Of a DNA stretch of 28,747 nucleotides, positions 27,930 through 28,747 are shown one piece after another. The translations under genes were made by a program, and so were the position numbers. The stretch spans positions 1-28,747 of the IMG/VR virus record IMGVR_UViG_3300042945_001394; one strand, given 5' to 3'. The stretch comes from a virus. Under the pieces are notes generated by a model, which was given only the letters and a program-made list of their open reading frames with translations, was not told where the DNA came from and made no database searches. Each line of letters begins with the position of its first letter. Positions within the stretch are counted from its first letter, which is position 1.

Positions 27930-28280
27930 TTAGCTCGATTCGCTGTCCGCCGCCACCACCTTTCCCGGCTCGCCTCCTGCCGTAAGCGCATAAGCGATGA
28001 TCTCACCCGCTACACGCATTGCTTCGGCTAGGCCAGCAGCCCACACCATCTCGCCGATTTCTTTCTGATCTACGCTATTACCGCCAGCACGCACAATAGG
28101 CGTGATGATGGATAAAAGCTCGTTAACCTTGAGATCGCCCTCTTGCAATTTCTGCGCGATCTTAACCAGTCCCATTCCGAGCGCATTCTCGATCCGCATA
28201 AGGGTATCGAGCGTGACTCGCCCGGTATAGGTTTTCTCACCTAGGTTAACTTTGATTTCGCCGCGTTGTGGGTTTAACAT
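27930..28280 (-). CDS. Tail assembly chaperone, G-like (GTA gp11 family)
   Basis: A 116-residue protein with GEIKVNLGEKTYTGRVTLDT, MRIENALGMGLVKIAQKLQE, and VWAAGLAEAMRVAGEIIAYA, the pattern of GTA gp11-like tail chaperones. It binds the tape measure during tail assembly. GAGGT lies 5 bases before the ATG. Near its end, codons CCG GGA AAG contain the slippery heptamer; ribosomes that do not slip end at 27930 (VVAADSESS), while those that slip make the G-T fusion. It overlaps the preceding gene by 35 bases. Confidence 0.88.
   Translation of the reverse strand: MLNPQRGEIKVNLGEKTYTGRVTLDTLMRIENALGMGLVKIAQKLQEGDLKVNELLSIITPIVRAGGNSVDQKEIGEMVWAAGLAEAMRVAGEIIAYALTAGGEPGKVVAADSESS
27960..27966 (-). 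promoter_or_regulatory. Programmed -1 frameshift site GGGAAAG
   Basis: On the minus strand the heptamer reads G GGA AAG in the zero frame, exactly X XXY YYZ and identical to the lambda G-T slippery sequence. A -1 slip enters the downstream frame, which stays open (GGT GGT GGC GGC GGA) to the T-like stop at 27745. Confidence 0.85.
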
Positions 28281-28476
28281 CGATTACCTCAATGGTAGAT
28301 ACCAACCAGACCTCGCCACGATTGGCGACGTTTTCTACTTCAGCAACAGCGTAAGTTTTTCCGTCGGCTACGATTGTAGCCCCTACCTGCACTTCTTGCA
28401 GAACAGAAAATTTCTCACCCTTCTGCGCTACCGTAACAGCTTGGCCGTCGATCAGAGCATCAACCTGCGTCCACAT
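28246..28476 (-). CDS. Small tail-module protein, 76 residues
   Basis: It lies between the tail tube gene and the chaperones. MWTQVDALIDGQAVTVAQKG, EVQVGATIVADGKTYAVAEV and EVWLVSTIEVIDVKPTT suggest a small beta-barrel, as in head-tail or tail-tube accessory proteins. AAGGAG lies 6 bases before the ATG at 28476, which decides the start over an in-frame ATG at 28518 inside the previous gene. The role is inferred from position only. Confidence 0.7.
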   Translation of the reverse strand: MWTQVDALIDGQAVTVAQKGEKFSVLQEVQVGATIVADGKTYAVAEVENVANRGEVWLVSTIEVIDVKPTTRRNQS

Positions 28477-28486
28477 GGCAAGCTCC

Positions 28487-28747
28487 TTATGCGAACGTGA
28501 CAGCGCCAGCAGACTCAAGCGTTACAGAGTAAGTGACCTCGCCGTTATACTCCCCAGCATACTCAAGCGAAGCAATCATAAAGGTACCGGTATAGGTACC
28601 AAACTCTGGGATCACAATTTGGTAACTGCTGAACGATGCGGCATTAAATGCCGTGCGCAGCGTTGCATCAGCGGTTACGTCAGTAAAGACGCCCGAACCG
28701 GAGACGGTCATAGAGTTAACGCCGCCTTGAGCTAAGAGCGTGCGAAC
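28487..28747 (-). CDS. Major tail (tube) protein, C-terminal part
   Basis: The frame is open to the right edge, so the N-terminus is missing; 86 residues are visible (VRTLLAQGGVNSMTVSGSGV at the edge). The end reads PEFGTYTGTFMIASLEYAGE, then YNGEVTYSVTLESAGAVTF, the characteristic C-terminal strands of TP901-1-type tail tube proteins, where SGSGVF and SLEYAGEYNGEVTYS recur. The tube protein forms the inner tail by stacking hexamers. The ATG at 28711 is internal and not the true start. Capsid and connector genes should lie further upstream. Confidence 0.88.
   Translation of the reverse strand, partial: VRTLLAQGGVNSMTVSGSGVFTDVTADATLRTAFNAASFSSYQIVIPEFGTYTGTFMIASLEYAGEYNGEVTYSVTLESAGAVTFA

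Overview
This is part of the genome of a tailed double-stranded DNA phage (or a prophage in phage-like arrangement). The tail module has siphovirus order: tail tube protein, a lambda-type tail chaperone pair, an 842-residue tape measure, tail proteins and a J-like tip protein, plus a terminase and a full lysis cassette. No integrase or CI-type repressor is visible. The host cannot be named. The HIP1 octamer GCGATCGC is present five times and CTAG is not avoided, which hints at, but does not prove, a non-enterobacterial and possibly cyanobacterial host.

Layout, left to right. (1) 1-2387, minus: large terminase (its C-terminus runs off the left edge), small terminase and a predicted virion protein. 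(2) 2449-4340, plus: NrdR-like zinc ribbon, a structured 209-base leader, a LuxR-type HTH protein, very small genes including a 52-residue membrane protein, and a MazG-like pyrophosphohydrolase. (3) 4348-8098, minus: a DUF1376 replication protein, a P-like helicase-loader candidate, two unknowns, then a ParB-like protein and a TET-associated-type glycosyltransferase, which looks like a DNA base-modification module. (4) 8398-11135, plus: about a dozen small accessory genes, one of which contains a degenerate tRNA cloverleaf inside its coding sequence. (5) 11144-14931, minus: nuclease-like protein, membrane and secreted proteins, lipoprotein, holin and GH19 endolysin (lysis). (6) 15005-19689, plus: ERF annealing protein, YqaJ exonuclease, SSB-like protein, DUF3310, NinB, Ref-like nuclease, AlpA-like HTH, ArdC N-domain protein and a 2OG-Fe(II) oxygenase (recombination, DNA processing and counter-defence). 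(7) 19801-28747, minus: the tail module, entering from the right edge in the tail tube gene.

Terminase leaves the left edge and tail tube enters from the right edge, both on the minus strand. The missing portal, capsid and connector genes would therefore fit between the two edges of a circularly permuted map.

The most unusual content is RNA- or DNA-level. A 23-bp minus-strand leader helix buries the start codon of the replication gene; its two wobble pairs would be mismatches on the other strand. An H-type pseudoknot closed by a wobble-containing stem sits directly after the oxygenase stop codon. A tRNA-like element with a tetraloop in place of the anticodon loop lies inside an open reading frame. 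Five tandem 7-bp repeats followed by a G-rich block lie inside the replication gene and are a candidate origin. Two promoters share an exact TTTAC-N7-GTAAA dyad. The tail chaperone genes carry the lambda slippery heptamer GGGAAAG in the correct frame.
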